A stretch of DNA of 64,000 nucleotides from Druceiella hillmani (taxonomy: Eukaryota; Arthropoda; Insecta; Lepidoptera; Hepialidae). Made by a program: the position numbers and the translations under genes. Shown in pieces: positions 53,940 through 64,000 of this stretch. The number at the start of each line of letters is the position of its first letter. The first letter of the stretch is position 1. The stretch lies in the NCBI GenBank assembly GCA_039881145.1, contig JAYKKI010000090.1:4127501-4191500 (forward strand), read 5' to 3'. The notes under the pieces were generated by a model, which did no database searches, was not told the origin of the DNA, and worked only from the letters and a program-made list of their open reading frames with translations.

Positions 53940-55130
53940 ATTAAAAACAGTTACAAATATTCACAACAGGTATAATATTTTAGGTATTAAATAAAGGGAC
54001 ATATATTATTATGAATACATCTAATAAGACATTTAGAGTCATCATTTTTGTTTTTCTATCACATTTGTGCAGGTTCCTAAAAAACTGTTTTTTTATGATT
54101 TTAGTTTCAGTAATTTTGGAAAAAAGCATACGGTTTATATTTTTTGCACATTTTTCAGCTTATCCCTTTTGAGACTTTTGCGAATATACCTTTCAACTCA
54201 TTATATGTAGAATTAAATAAAAATCTATATTTAATTTGCTTCCTTAAAATGTTCACATAAATAGATATTAATTGGTGGGTATGGGAATTTACGCATGTTA
54301 ATACTCTTTATTACAAAGCCAAATTTCAAGTTTTTTTATAAAGCGATTTCAGGGTAATCGTATGTAACAGGACATAGAATAGTGAGTGTTCTTATAAGGG
54401 TTCCATTTTTCCTTTTCATATATTCAAACCTACAAATTGAAATATTTGCTAAATCACAATTCATGCAACCCATCCCTCAAAATCTGCATCAATTTTTGGT
54501 ATTGGGACGATAAATTAAATTTTCTTGTGTTACTCTTTTATTTATATATTTTTATATTTTCCACTTGCTAATTATGCCACTTGAGTAAGTTACACCCCAA
54601 CGTTAAACTAGTTAGACAGCACGTCTTTTCCTATTCCTGCTGCGCTCTATCGCAAATTTACGTTACATTGCCTGAAACTTTTAATTAAATATCAGAATAC
54701 GTTTCAGGGTTCAAACTATATTGAATTCTTTATTTATTTATCTGTTTATTCTATAGTTTCAATAAATGTAGGTTTGTTTAAGTAGTGAAAAGTTTTGTGA
54801 CATTAAAAATATAAACAATAATAACAATAAATTGATATATCAATTAACACCAAAAATAATATCACTTTGTACAAAAATATTATATCAGGGTAAGTGATCA
54901 AATCTCTCTTCAAGTTTATCCTGAAAAACTGACGAATAGCCAAAAGCGTATGTTACAGGTGATATTTTGTGCATTAAACAAAATCCATTTAAATGCATCT
55001 CTTTAAAAAAAGATAATTTCTTTTTCTTTGTAGTTGACAGCGATTTTTAGAGCCGGTCAAAAATATCAATGTAATTTCTCAACATTTTCTATTTAGTTTG
55101 ATGTGATCACTTGTAAGAATAATAGATTTT
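53940..55130. other. AT-rich DNA without recognised features
   Basis: No ORF with a family signature, no repeat pair and no hairpin was noticed. Confidence 0.4.
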
Positions 55131-55184
55131 GGCTTCTTAAAACCCATATGTTCTTTTTGGTCTTGCCTAGTCTTATCGCTCGCA

Positions 55185-55400
55185 AACAAAGCCTAGCTGG
55201 GCTGGTCATGTCGTAGGGTAGTGGTGGAATGAAGCCCATAAGGCGAGGAACGGCCACAAGGAAACAAATATGTTAATATAACGAAGAAAACTGCTGGAAT
55301 GAAATGTACAGAAATAGCCTAAGATTGAAAAATATGGCATGAACTGAAAGAAACCTTCGCTTTAAAGGTCAAAAATATATAAAGAAAAAGTAGTAGAAAT
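55185..55400 (+). pseudogene. Second RTE-type LINE fragment (C-terminal)
   Basis: Readable pieces are KPSWAGHVVG (about 55,188-55,217), then AHKARNGHKE in another phase, RRKLLE, and a tail ending FALKV/GQKYIKKK with a stop around 55,397. The order fits the RTE ORF C-terminus (WAGH..., then the EEAF.V.GQ-like tail). It is heavily broken. A related but distinct copy lies at 46,495-46,915. Confidence 0.55.
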
Positions 55401-55869
55401 TTTTTTTTATTAGGCTTCCAGAAAGCTCCGAATTCCACCTGATTCGCTTTTAATTTTAGGATCAAAGTTTTGTTTTTCCTATATTTTTATGTCTTTATTT
55501 TTCTTACTTCTACTCTTAGTCATAATCCTGTCAATATTCCTTTATCAACTTTCTCAAGTATCTTATACCTAGATATGTACATTTAAAGTTTGTTAGGAAT
55601 ATGGCAAAACTCTAATTTCTGAAGTGTAATTTTCCTGTATTTGAAGGCATCGATTGACTATAGAATTTTGTGAGTATATGTGTTATATATACATAAAGTG
55701 TTTGTCTGAACGGTAGTCTCAGTGATTTAATTGCAAAGCGACTACAATTCGGGATGTCCTCAAACATATTGAGATCGATATAGGAGGAAGTTAGCTTTCG
55801 ACTGATCGACAATTTAGTTGTCTACCATCCAAAGAGTAGGACGCGCTTTTCCGTGAAACTCATTTCAGT

Positions 55870-56560
55870 TTCCCGCGCAAGATGTATTGCAGCGCTTGTT
55901 GGATAAAAGGATTGTCGTCATGTTTTTTTAGAAAATTCGACAAGTCCGCAGTTAAAGATTTTGTTGTGATAAAGAAAACCTTTGGTGATGATAATTGGAA
56001 CGTCAACTCTACCGGTGGCAAAAGACCTTTCAAGGAGATTGTGAACGTTAAAGCTCGTTTAGTTCCAAGAAGGATAGAACGAACAAGTCAAAGGTTAAGA
56101 TAATGCTCATTGTATTCTTCGAGATCAGGGGACTCGTATATCATTAATTTTTATCACATGATACAACTTTGAACGCCCAATTCTACGCCGAAGTGTGAAT
56201 CGTTTCCTAGCTCGTTCAAAGTAGCCAATGGATTCATTAGTCGCTCAACAGCCCGGACATGGCTCTTCCAGACTTTTTTTTTGTTTCCACGCTTAAAAAT
56301 TCCCATTAAAGGAAATCTTTTCGGGATCTATGACAAAGACAGGCGTGTACCAAGGCTCTAAAGGTATTCGGAATGAGATCTACCTGGACGCCTTTGATGC
56401 CTGAAAATCTTACTGGAAGCGATAGATGATTTTGAAAAATTTTAATGAATTGTATGGATCTGCCCAATAAATATTTTAATGAATTGTATGGATCTGCCCA
56501 ATAAATTATTTTTTATCGACTCACTGACACAACTTTTCGGATAAACCCTGTGTATATTTG
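55870..56560 (+). pseudogene. Mariner-type DNA transposon relic, internally deleted
   Basis: Mariner transposases cut and paste their element using a DD34D-type triad. The N-terminal part here reads KSAVKDFVVIKKTFGDD (about 55,940-55,990), fitting the HTH-containing start (KSA.E....L...YGDD). The C-terminal part reads SPDMALPDFF (about 56,250-56,280), with the SPD aspartate still present. It then changes phase within a T run to LFPRLKIPIKG, followed by DAFDA-stop-KSYW (about 56,390). Sequence near 56,520-56,560 resembles a mariner 3' end. The catalytic core between these parts is missing: about 0.7 kb against 1.3 kb normally. Non-functional. Confidence 0.82.
56439..56506. repeat. 34 bp tandem duplication inside the mariner relic
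   Basis: Two copies of ATTTTAATGAATTGTATGG... at 56,439 and 56,473, identical or nearly so, hence recent compared with the decay around them. Confidence 0.96.
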
Positions 56561-56619
56561 CTTCTGTTCTTTTTTATTTAGTTTATTACTAATAATCATT
56601 TTGTTTGAAAGTGAAATAA

Positions 56620-57910
56620 TGTGGTTCCTCATTAACATGGTGATGATCGGATACTGAGATTCCGAAATGCTTAATGGATGGTAGCATATCAATTGTGATT
56701 CAAGATATTTTATGCTGTTAGTTATTAAATTGCAAAATAACTACCAGGTAGCCACCTCATACCTCAACCACGGTAGGGTTTGATGATGAGTTTTGGAGAT
56801 GATAATGGAAATTCTTAACGTATGGTAGTAAATCAACTGTAATTCAAGATATTTGCCACTGAAAGTTGTTACTTTTCAAACTAACTTCACCATCAACCAG
56901 GTCAGAATCTAATGATGAGTTATGGATATGAAAAATGGATATGAAAGATGGCATTAAATTAACCGTAGTTCAAGGTAATGCCCCTATAGTCACATTACAA
57001 AATAACTTCACCATCGACCAAGTTAGGTTTATTATAGTTTATTATAGATGATGGGTGTTGAATATGAATAATGGAACGGATGGTAGTAAGTAAAATGTGA
57101 TTCAAGATATTTGTTACTGATAGTTATTTTGTTGCAAAATAACTTCACGATCGACTAAGTCAGGATCAAATTATGAGTTTTGGAGATGACCAATGAAACT
57201 CCTTAAGGGATGGTAGTAAACCAACTGTGATTTAAAATATTTCCTACTGAAAGTTGTTATTGTGCAAAATACCTCTACCATCGGCCACGTCAGGGTCTTA
57301 TAATGAGTTCTAGACAAGAATAGTGGAACTCATTAACGGATGGGAGTAAATCAACCGTTATTTGCTACTGATTTTTGTTACTTTTCTAAATAATTTCACC
57401 AACGACCAGGTCAGAGTCTGATGATGAATTCTGGAAATGAATAATGGAATTCCTTAATGGATGGTAATCAATCGTGATTCGATTATTTGTACAAGGTAAC
57501 AACACTTTTGACCAGGTCAAGTTCTGATTAGAGTTCTGGAAATCAACAATGTAACTCCTTAACGAATGATAGCAAATCAACCGTGATTCCACATATTTGA
57601 TACGCATAGTTATTACTTTGCAAAATAACTTCATCATCGACCAGGTGAGGGTCTGATGAAAAGTTCTGAAGATGAACAATGAAACCTCTTAATAGATGAT
57701 CGTAAGTCAATCTGATTCGAGATATTGGTTACTGGTAGTATTTATTTTGTAAAATAATCACACCATCGACCGGGTCAGGATCTGATGATGAGTTCTGGAG
57801 AGAACAATGTAATTCCTTAACGGATCGGAGAAAATCATCTGTGATTTAATATGCCTGCTATTGGTAGATTTTACTTTGCAAACTACACAATCGACCAAAT
57901 AATATCTGCT
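56620..57910. repeat. Degenerate tandem array of about 130 bp units, nine to ten copies
   Basis: A conserved CACCATCGACCAGGTCAG-like word recurs near 56,760, 56,888, 57,009, 57,146, 57,276, 57,397, 57,503, 57,631, 57,760 and 57,886 (spacings 106-137, mostly 121-130). Each is followed by TGATGAGTTCTGGA, AATGGAACTCCTTAACGGATGG, TCAACCGTGATTC and TTACTTTGCAAAATAACTT. Units are quite diverged. The ORF at 57,386-57,679 minus is a by-product of the array. A short satellite or minisatellite; no known family recognised. Confidence 0.93.
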
Positions 57911-58647
57911 ACAACCGTCAAAGAAGTTTTACTGCAAGCGCGCGTAATAGTTACACGTACTCATTTCTTTTTTAGAGAGTAGCAAGTTAGAAATAACTGC
58001 AAAATGCGAATTGATAACTGCAAATAGATTCCGTTTCCATGTCTAATTTTTTACAAAGGTAATACCATGATTTCAGGGTACCGCTTGTACACACTCGCAT
58101 TTCGTAATATTAAAAATAAAATTTTACAGTTTCTTTAATCAACTCATGCACAGAACATAGATATTTCTTTATTTTAAAACTTGTTGTCCATTTTATACTT
58201 TTATAATCGAGTGATAGTTTTTGTAAATTTTTAATCTCAGCGCAAAGATTTGTCTCTTTCAGTAAAATGGTTCTACATGATGAAGGAATTTTATTTCCAA
58301 TTTAATGTCCATAGTTTCAGCGAGCGTGAGTGGTTCGTACCCGTTACTTTGAGCGCGTATAGAAAAATCGTACTTTGAGCAGCTAAAAGTTAAAACGAGC
58401 TTCACTCATTTTTGTAACAATATACTATTTTCTCCATATATATTTCATAAAAATTTAACTGCAGGAAAATTATCTTGTTTGACTGGGGACAATGATTTTG
58501 TTTGATTTTGTTTGACTTCTTTTTTTGTTGTTTTTGAATATTTTTTTGTAAAACTCATTTCAAATAATCTTGATTTCTTTGCTTTTAGCACGTTTCCATT
58601 TCACAATGGATTTATTATGTGCGTAAATATTTTGTCTATGAGTAAAT

Positions 58648-58735
58648 AAGGTCAAAACAAAATATCTCAATTTCTGTGGCGAAGCGCCCATAAAGGCAAA
58701 ACAAAATGTCTCATTTTCTGTGGCGAGGCTTCTGT
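58648..58735. repeat. 45 bp tandem duplication
   Basis: AAGG(T)CAAAACAAAAT and TTTCTGTGGCGA occur in both units, starting at 58,648 and 58,693. Confidence 0.92.
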
Positions 58736-58739
58736 ATTA

Positions 58740-60000
58740 TATCCGAGATACCGTGGGTAGAACCTGTATGAGACATGTGATGTGGAAAGAAATTATATAA
58801 TTTACATAACTTTGGAGTCAATAAAGCCGATTCAACAGCCATGCAAAACACAGCCGAATATATGGGAAAGAATATTTTTAGAGTTCCCTAGCTTAATAAC
58901 AGAAGTAAAATTTTTCTAATTTTGTCATGTCCGTCTGTTACATATATATAATACAGTGCAAATTAAATAATTATTTTTTAAACCATTCTTATTTTGTTAA
59001 CAATATAATAGTGTGTAGACCTTGAGGATAAAGCATTTTTTTATAGATTTTATTGAGTATAAACCAGTAATTGCAGAGGTTTCATAGAATGAAATAAAAA
59101 TATTTACATACTCTCATCTTTGCAGATAAAAGTATTTAAATTATTTGCACAGTGTCCTTCTCTACTTTGTATCGTTTCAATTATGATTATGAAGAATATG
59201 AAAAAATTAAGACTTAATAAGGACTTCAAAATATTTTCAAATTTGTGACGGCGTGTTGCCATAATTTAGTAACTAATGGTTAAGTGTTATAGGATTTTAT
59301 AAAGATGTTAGTCTTCAAATTGTTTTGACAATGACCTTATCGTTTTTATACCTTTTTTGTCATAATAACGAAGAATATGAATAAATCAGAATTTAGTAAG
59401 ACAAACTTAATAAGACAATTGAGTAACTAGAAGTTTCATTAAATCACAACAGAAAAGACAAAGCTTTCTGCATTTGTAATTTTTTTTTGAGTTAGCGGGA
59501 TATCATCGTTAGTTCCATTGCAACACTTCCAGTCTCCTTAGTATCGCAATGGATGTAAAGATTAATTCCACAAAAAATGCCATTAATTGGCATACGGGCG
59601 TGATTTTTTTTACTGACTATAAAACGGGTCAGAATAGAACAAATCGGTGACTTCTCTCTTTAAATAGTTGCGGAAGCAATAACTTTCTAACATCGAGAGA
59701 AAACAGTATCGCCGTTTTTGCATAGTTTTTTTTCATGAATTATTTATTTTTTATTTCCAATTTCGACATTTGTTGTCTATATTTCTATAAATATGAAAAA
59801 AATTAAGACTCTGTTATTTCAAAATAAGTGCTTACTTTTAGGTTAGTTAGGTTCTATACATGATACATAGGTATAAAAATACCCTTTGAAGTATTATATG
59901 CTTCACTGATTTCTTTATCTGTACTACCTATCTGTGTACCTGTGAATCTAGGTAACTGTGTTAGAAATAGGTAACTGTGTAGTAAAATATGTTATATTCG
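58740..60000. other. AT-rich DNA without recognised features
   Basis: Poly-T runs and scattered short ORFs only; no family signature or repeat pair noticed. Confidence 0.4.
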
Positions 60001-60079
60001 TGTATTTAAAGAGTCCGTAAAAAATTTGAAAAAATCTCGAACACGCAGCTAGCAAGCGCCGGTGCACTGTAAGAAAATA

Positions 60080-60400
60080 CAAGAGCGGGTAGGGAAACGG
60101 AGAGTTGGCGTCCAATCGGCCAACGCGGATACAATAATAAGCGATTCATAGCTTGTAAGGAAGTGAATAACATTTTAGACCGAGGTGGGGTGGGTGATAT
60201 AAGGGAGTGCTCTCCCTTATATCACCCGCCCCCGGTGGCGAGGATATCGTGAAATGGATGACGTTTTCTGTTGCTTCCTTGTGCTTTTAATATATAGTTA
60301 CTAGTTTTTGGAGATGGCTTCACTCACATAGACTTTTTATGACTGCGATGAATTTTTTTTATTAAAAATGAATTTAGAAGAAACATATTTTATGAATGCT
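60080..60400 (+). repeat. Partial third copy of the arm sequence, segment 1
   Basis: Matches left 9,700-9,990 in direct orientation at moderate similarity. Shared words include GCGGATA, TTATAGCT/TCATAGCTT, AAGGAAGT and later GAATTTTT...AATTTA. The following segment at 61,060 is in the opposite orientation relative to the left arm, so the copy is rearranged. Confidence 0.5.
60192..60227. repeat. Perfect 16 bp hairpin with 4 nt loop
   Basis: GGGTGATATAAGGGAG (60,192-60,207) pairs exactly with 60,212-60,227. Neither arm of the giant inverted repeat has it at the corresponding place. A bidirectional terminator function has no support in this eukaryotic setting. Confidence 0.97.
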
Positions 60401-61059
60401 TAAAAAATGGGAGGTATAGAAACTACCAATGCTAAATTAATTTTTATACAATATTTTACGTTCTATCACTTATACATTCTTCTTTTCAAAGTACCCTTTG
60501 CAACGATAAAAGTAAGTTATATTTTACCTTGACTATTTTAGGAAATCGCTTGGATGCTTTAAGTTATTTATAGTTGCCAGTTGCTTTAGATTTGTAAAGA
60601 AAGAGAGCCCGCAAGTTAATTTAAATTCTCAGAAATTAATTAGATCAGACAAAATGTAACCTACATTTTAATTCAAATCCGAAGTGTTATTTTAGGCAAA
60701 ATTTTGTTTAAAATGTAGCAGTAGTTATTGTGTGATATCCTAGCAAACACACAAATTTGCAAGTAGACATATAAATGGAAAAAAATCCCAATGCATACCC
60801 TGCTACAACATTTTTCAAGTTTCACCACCCGCTGAGTAGTTATAATTAATATTATTACTAGGTTACATAATTTATTATTTACCTACAAATTAATAAATCT
60901 ACCTTAGTGTAAATTAAATGATGAATGTTGATTACCAGTCGAGCAGCATTCCTATCATGAACGCAATTAAGTGCTGTGTAAATTTGATATCGTTGTTGTT
61001 CTCAAAAATAGATTCTGTGTCGGGATTTTTTGGATAATTTGCCGGAATATCTGTATCTC

Positions 61060-62840
61060 TCACTTGGCTTTGATTTGGATACATATATTAAATTTACTGT
61101 CGTGGACTTTGACAAGTTGAAGGAGCTTAGATGTCACACGGCTTCGAGAGCGGTGCCATCCCGCGACCAATATAATGGCCTGGCCCCGGAATTCAGCCAT
61201 GTGTCGCTCTCTTGGTAATAAAATAGTACTCCATGTGTTTTCTCTAGAAAATACATGGAGTACCATTTTATAACTATAAATCGCAATCATATGTCGTCGG
61301 TCGTTGCGGTCAGGCCTAAATGGTTGGAATGCTACCTTTAGCAAACACTCACTCAATTCTTCTTTCTGCAGCGCTATAACCATTTGTGGGTCTCGACGAA
61401 TAATCGAGTTATTTGCCTCATTTCTCGTGTTGGTGAGTTTTCTATTCGTTTAGAGTTTTCCGTCGCCCAATCCATCATTTCCTTGGCCTGCCTCTTGGTC
61501 TCTTCAGTTTTGGCATGTTTTTACAGCCTTGTTTTCGAACATTATTTCTAGAAGACCCGCCAACGGAGACGCCGTGACTGAAAAAACGTAAGAATGGTTT
61601 CTTGCCCCGTCAGTACTTTTATTGTGAACATGCACTAAAATATAGAAATAAAATCATGTTCAGGGGCGAAATATTTCTTGAAGTTTTTTTTCCGGAGTAG
61701 TCTTCCGAACAAGATCATTTACGAACTATACAAGACACAAAGGAGTCGACATTCATTATAGTCAGGCTTAATATGAATATCACGCCCTATATACTCGTAA
61801 AAAATCCGCTATCAAGATAAACAAACCAACTGACCACTCCACCTTTGTTTCGTCCCTCATTAAAATGCCCACGTGCTGCGTTCTGTGTAGCGCGCTTTGC
61901 GCTCCGTGTAAATAATTACGCTAAATCACCAAAATCTCGATGCGTGGGTTCACCGGCCGTAAGTTTTAATAAGTAAATATGCAAATAATGAAGAAAATTC
62001 GAGTACTTTATGTTACCTTCATTGTGAATACTGTATACACGGATAATGTTTGGTTAATACTTAATTTTTTTCTATATCCGATTCCTCCGTCATTATATAT
62101 TTTTTAATTTACTTTCTTTTTATTAGGAATTTCGTATCTGTACTTGTCATTGTCGAGCATATTTTATTCCGTTATGGCTCCTTTAGTAATAATATACAGC
62201 AAAAGCTTTGAATTTTTTTTGCATTCAACGGAAATTAAATTGTTGACAAAGTCAGGTTAATAGAAAACAAGAATAAACAAGGGAATTATTTGTGATTATT
62301 AAAGAATTATAAATAAGTGTTAAGTTTTAGCAGTATGCAATTTTTTCATGCTTAGAATATTTATATACTTTATTTTGATGTAACTAATTCAGTAAATCAA
62401 AATGGTTACTTTTATGAAATAATTCTATTAATGTTTTTTGCATCGTAGAAAACACCGCTAATTGCTCGAGAAATATCGGTAGCCTTTGACATTTCGTTTT
62501 ATATGGGTTTTATAAATTTTAGCAAAACAACACTTAATCTATTCTACTTTATGATATAATTACCTTGATTTATTGCCAATATAAATATGTATATAACTTC
62601 TAATCTGTTTTTTTTTTAATTTAAAACACGCATCGACAATCCCTAGCAAATTGCAAATCAAATATTTTTTATTAGACAAATCCAATATATTTTTCTGTTC
62701 CACCAAATGAACGCAAATAGCATCCATCTCTCAAATCAAACACTGTATTAAATTTACAGCAAATAGAAGCGAGCACTCCAGGAATGCGGCTCGTCTTTAG
62801 CTTACAATTCAGTATTTGGTATATTTCAATGTAGACTTTT
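61060..62840 (+). repeat. Partial third copy of the arm sequence, segment 2
   Basis: Matches right-arm 25,700-27,130 directly (left 10,350-12,170 inverted). Anchors are GTCGTGGAC.TTGA (61,100/25,752), GCGGTGCCATCCCGC (61,150/25,884), GGAATGCTACCT (61,327/26,006), AGTCGACA.TCATTA.A.TCAGGCTTAATATGAATAT (61,744/26,107), TGCCCACGTGCT (61,867/26,228), TGCGTGGG (61,941/26,300) and GGAATGCGGCTCG (62,782/27,088). It is more diverged than the two arms are from each other. The ORFs at 61,030-61,218 and 61,060-61,383 lie in it and have no domain. Confidence 0.85.
61218..61271. repeat. 26 bp hairpin in the third copy
   Basis: Arms 61,218-61,243 and 61,246-61,271 pair with two mismatches across a 2 nt centre (TACTCCATGT / ACATGGAGTA). 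In the right arm (about 25,960) the word GTACTCCAT occurs only once, so the inverted second half is specific to this copy. Confidence 0.95.
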
Positions 62841-63590
62841 TACATCAGTGATAAGTAAGTATAATATTAATTCTTTTTGTAGAATATATAACAAATTTAG
62901 TTAAAAATCAAATTGATAAACAGGATAAACCTTTCAGTAAAGGGTAAGTTGTACAAAATTTTGGGTGAGGAGAATATATTAGAATTTTCACCCGTTTGAC
63001 AGATTGTATGTTCGTCTAGTTGCTGGATTATCAAGATGATTTACTGATTTTTACTGAGATTATAATTGAAACTATGTTCTGTCTTAATATAATTTCTTTC
63101 TAAGAATATTAAAATCAAATTATAGGAGCTAACTTAGAATGAATTGAAATCGGACTGACAAGTTAAAATAGTCGAGATTTTCAAAGTCATTCGGCTAAGT
63201 TTAAGATAAATATAAATATGTTACTGTTATGCTGATTCAAAGATATTTTAAAACAAACATAAAATGTATTGTTTACAAAAAGATATATAAGTAATAAAAC
63301 AAAAGCATTGCCTAAATAGAAACTCTCCAAAAGCATATTCAGTGTTTTTTCTTTAATTTTTTCTTTTATTTAAAAATGTCCTGCTCTTAATTTTATTGGA
63401 CACTGGAAGAAATTCCCACCGTGTTATTAAAAATATTATACAAGTAAAGTGACAGGCTTTGAGATTTAGTTAATTTATTTATCAATCAATTTATTATTAT
63501 TTTAGGCTTCTTAAAAATATTAATTTTTAACTAATTTCGAGACATAATTCCAATCGTGAGCAACATTTTTATGTTAAAGTATATTGATAA
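62841..63590. other. AT-rich DNA without recognised features
   Basis: No gene, hairpin or clear repeat counterpart. It may be a decayed continuation of the third copy but I could not align it by eye. Confidence 0.35.
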
Positions 63591-63591
63591 T

Positions 63592-63731
63592 TTTCTTCAG
63601 GTGGGCTATTAGCAAATATAGATAGATCTTGTATAGAAAATATAGAAGATGTAATACAACGAAACCTAGGTCGTGGTAAGAAACTTGAAGAAAGTAAAAA
63701 TAATACTACATCAAGTATTTTCATTTAATTG
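63592..63731 (-). repeat. Dispersed repeat, copy 2, with inverted junction
   Basis: 63,643-63,731 is the reverse complement of 36,001-36,092 (shared ACAACGAAACCTAGGTCGTGG and AATAATACTACATCA). The neighbouring 63,592-63,629 matches 36,089-36,116 in the direct orientation (TCTTCAGGTGGG.TATTAGCAAA). The two parts of the repeat have been flipped relative to each other. Confidence 0.8.
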
Positions 63732-64000
63732 TGAATTATGAATTTCTACAAAATTAGCGCCAAATATATTCAATATTAAGGTACATTTTAATTTTTTTTG
63801 TTCACATTGCTTCAAAGCGTTTTTATCAGTTATTGATAATAATTGTAAACATTGAATAATTCGGACATCTGGAAGTGAGCGAAAGTTTCATTGATAATTT
63901 TTGTTATATTAATGTATATATACATATAGGTATACAAGTAAACCGAATAAAAAGGTGTCAAAAATGTACCTTTCCTTGCAGTTCATGATACTCTTAATAA

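Noticed and set aside
57386..57679. 97-codon minus-strand ORF as a repeat protein
   Set aside because: It lies entirely within the 130 bp tandem array and the frame is not maintained through the other units.
60192..60227. Perfect hairpin as a transcription terminator
   Set aside because: No adjacent gene and a eukaryotic setting; it is better explained as a local inverted duplication.

Overview
The window looks like non-coding DNA from an arthropod, most likely an insect. I judge this from the very AT-rich composition (roughly 30% GC by eye), long (TA)n microsatellites, and decayed LINE (jockey/CR1-like and RTE-like), Ty1/copia and mariner remnants. There are no dense ORFs, operons, Shine-Dalgarno sites or rRNA/tRNA genes. 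I found no intact protein-coding gene. Every ORF of convincing character is a fragment of a transposable element, and the rest are chance or shadow ORFs.

Layout. Positions 1 to about 14,510 and about 22,600 to 35,620 are two diverged arms of a very large inverted repeat. It is visible at many anchor points, with arms of 13-14.5 kb around a spacer of about 8 kb. Each arm carries private insertions or deletions. The left arm alone has a 5'-truncated LINE (about 1,641-3,245), a block at about 4,620-6,060, two long (TA)n tracts and a block at about 13,710-14,370. The right arm alone has blocks at about 23,615-25,150, 32,040-32,650 and 33,010-33,335. A copia reverse-transcriptase fragment occurs at the matching place in both arms, so it predates the duplication. 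A third, partial and rearranged copy of the same sequence lies at 60,080-60,400 and 61,060-62,840, so the arms belong to a repeat family with at least three copies here.

The spacer (14,511-22,600) holds a GC-rich dispersed repeat (15,230-15,480) that recurs inverted at 52,150-52,425, and two TA tracts. From 36 to 60 kb the sequence is mostly single-copy. It contains a foldback element (38,830-39,487), perfect hairpins, two RTE LINE fragments, a LINE 3' end, a mariner relic, a degenerate tandem array of about 130 bp units (56,620-57,910), small tandem duplications, and several GC-richer blocks that look more like conserved regulatory DNA than like repeats. The setting is most simply an intergenic or large intronic region.

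The most interesting pattern is a set of near-perfect hairpins, each present in only one of the paralogous copies, so the sister copy shows the state without the hairpin. This looks like repeated local template switching. I found no evidence for a new protein-based system.
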